Shown here piece after piece: positions 63,651-64,000 of a DNA stretch of 64,000 nucleotides (the stretch's first letter is position 1; each line of letters begins with the position of its first letter). The notes below the pieces were generated by a model, which was given only the letters and a program-made list of their open reading frames with translations, ran no database searches and was not told the DNA's origin. The position numbers were made by a program, and so were the translations under genes. The stretch is taken from assembly GCA_963763855.1 (NCBI GenBank), contig CAVXPU010000005.1, positions 1,984,001-2,048,000 on the forward strand. Reading direction: 5' to 3'. The stretch is from JAIBCC01 sp963763855 (GTDB lineage: Bacteria; Acidobacteriota; Blastocatellia; Pyrinomonadales; Pyrinomonadaceae).

Positions 63651-64000
63651 ATGAGCAAAAAGAAATTAATACGTTCGACGACGGTTTTACTCGTTCAGCG
63701 TGACGGAAAAACGGCTGTAGCCGGCGACGGACAGGTAACACTTGGTGAAACTGTAATTAAAGGAAACGCCAAAAAGGTCCGGCGAATCCATAACGACAAG
63801 ATTTTGGTCGGTTTCGCGGGTGCGACGGCTGATGCATTTTCCCTGTTAACTCGTTTTGAAGCAAAGCTTAATGAGTTTCAGGGACAATTAGAAAGAGCGG
63901 CGATTGAACTATCGAAAGATTGGCGAACTGACAAGATTTTGAGAAACTTGGAAGCACTTTTAATCGTTGCTGATGAAAAAACTGCGTTTCTAATTTCAGG
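63651..64000 (+). CDS. hslV: ATP-dependent protease subunit HslV, partial
   Basis: The start at 63651 gives MSKKKLIRSTTVLLVQRDGKTAVAGDGQVTLGETV (split here); the Thr of TTVL is the catalytic N-terminal residue after removal of the leader. The frame continues with IKGNAKKVRRI and GFAGATADAFSLL, characteristic of HslV, up to the window edge. HslU is expected downstream. It is divergent from the C26 hydrolase. Confidence 0.93.
   Translation, partial: MSKKKLIRSTTVLLVQRDGKTAVAGDGQVTLGETVIKGNAKKVRRIHNDKILVGFAGATADAFSLLTRFEAKLNEFQGQLERAAIELSKDWRTDKILRNLEALLIVADEKTAFLIS

Overview
This window of about 40% G+C looks like a chromosomal segment of a Gram-negative-type bacterium, most likely an Acidobacteriota member of the Blastocatellia/Pyrinomonadales type. 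That placement is inferred from the gene style: a CadC-like winged helix fused to a TolB/PD40 propeller, an LPS heptose pathway with a fused LptF-LptG permease, a PqqD-like protein, an HPr-kinase-like gene beside a PF14907-like nucleotidyltransferase, and many small secreted proteins. No rRNA, tRNA, CRISPR array or insertion sequence was recognised.

Layout. 1-1.1 kb: the end of a membrane-protein gene and a secreted DUF1838-like protein. 1.1-7.5 kb: a uronate-polysaccharide module. A ROK repressor gene broken by a one-base frameshift has an exact 27-bp palindrome over its predicted promoter. It is followed by a secreted protein of unknown family, an alginate-lyase-family enzyme, KduD and KduI.

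7.5-32.5 kb: an accessory catabolic island for a cyclic amide, imide or ureide. It encodes hydantoinase/oxoprolinase subunits HyuB and HyuA (13 kb apart, opposite strands), an N-carbamoylsarcosine-amidase-like hydrolase, a class III CoA-transferase, an HMG-CoA-lyase-like enzyme, a frameshifted aldehyde dehydrogenase, a nitrilase-family hydrolase, an acyl-CoA ligase, an amidohydrolase, a bicupin protein, a GntR/UTRA regulator, a PEP-mutase/isocitrate-lyase-family enzyme and a dihydropyrimidinase-family enzyme. A shared palindrome, TTGT-N12-ACAA with TATA-rich inner arms, lies before hyuB, between hyuA and the acyl-CoA ligase, before gntR itself and before a small NTF2-like gene. It probably defines one GntR regulon. 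Eight intergenic inverted repeats of about 60-190 bp separate the genes here. Between the two hyu genes sits an unrelated block (14.4-21.2 kb) with the PD40 regulator, a decayed peptidoglycan-binding-like gene, a PqqD-Tat-like-Cys-rich fusion and secreted proteins.

32.6-64 kb: mostly housekeeping. An oligopeptide-type binding lipoprotein is paired with a NagZ-like GH3; then come mutS, an HldC-GmhA fusion, an HldE-type kinase, the HPr-kinase-like and nucleotidyltransferase genes, tsaB, rimI, ssb, accA, dnaE, miaB, a bifunctional-nuclease gene, parA/parB, a structured RNA candidate, a TPR protein, metK-ahcY, a Doc/AbrB toxin-antitoxin pair, a fused lptFG, recO, small membrane proteins, a NamZ-like muramidase, a class I amidotransferase-like hydrolase and the start of hslV.

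The most interesting points are the predicted GntR regulon and its unassigned pathway, the unclassified partner of the alginate-lyase-like gene, the PqqD fusion protein, the two fusions in LPS biogenesis and the RNA candidate near 53.3 kb. All functions are read from sequence motifs and family knowledge without database searches.
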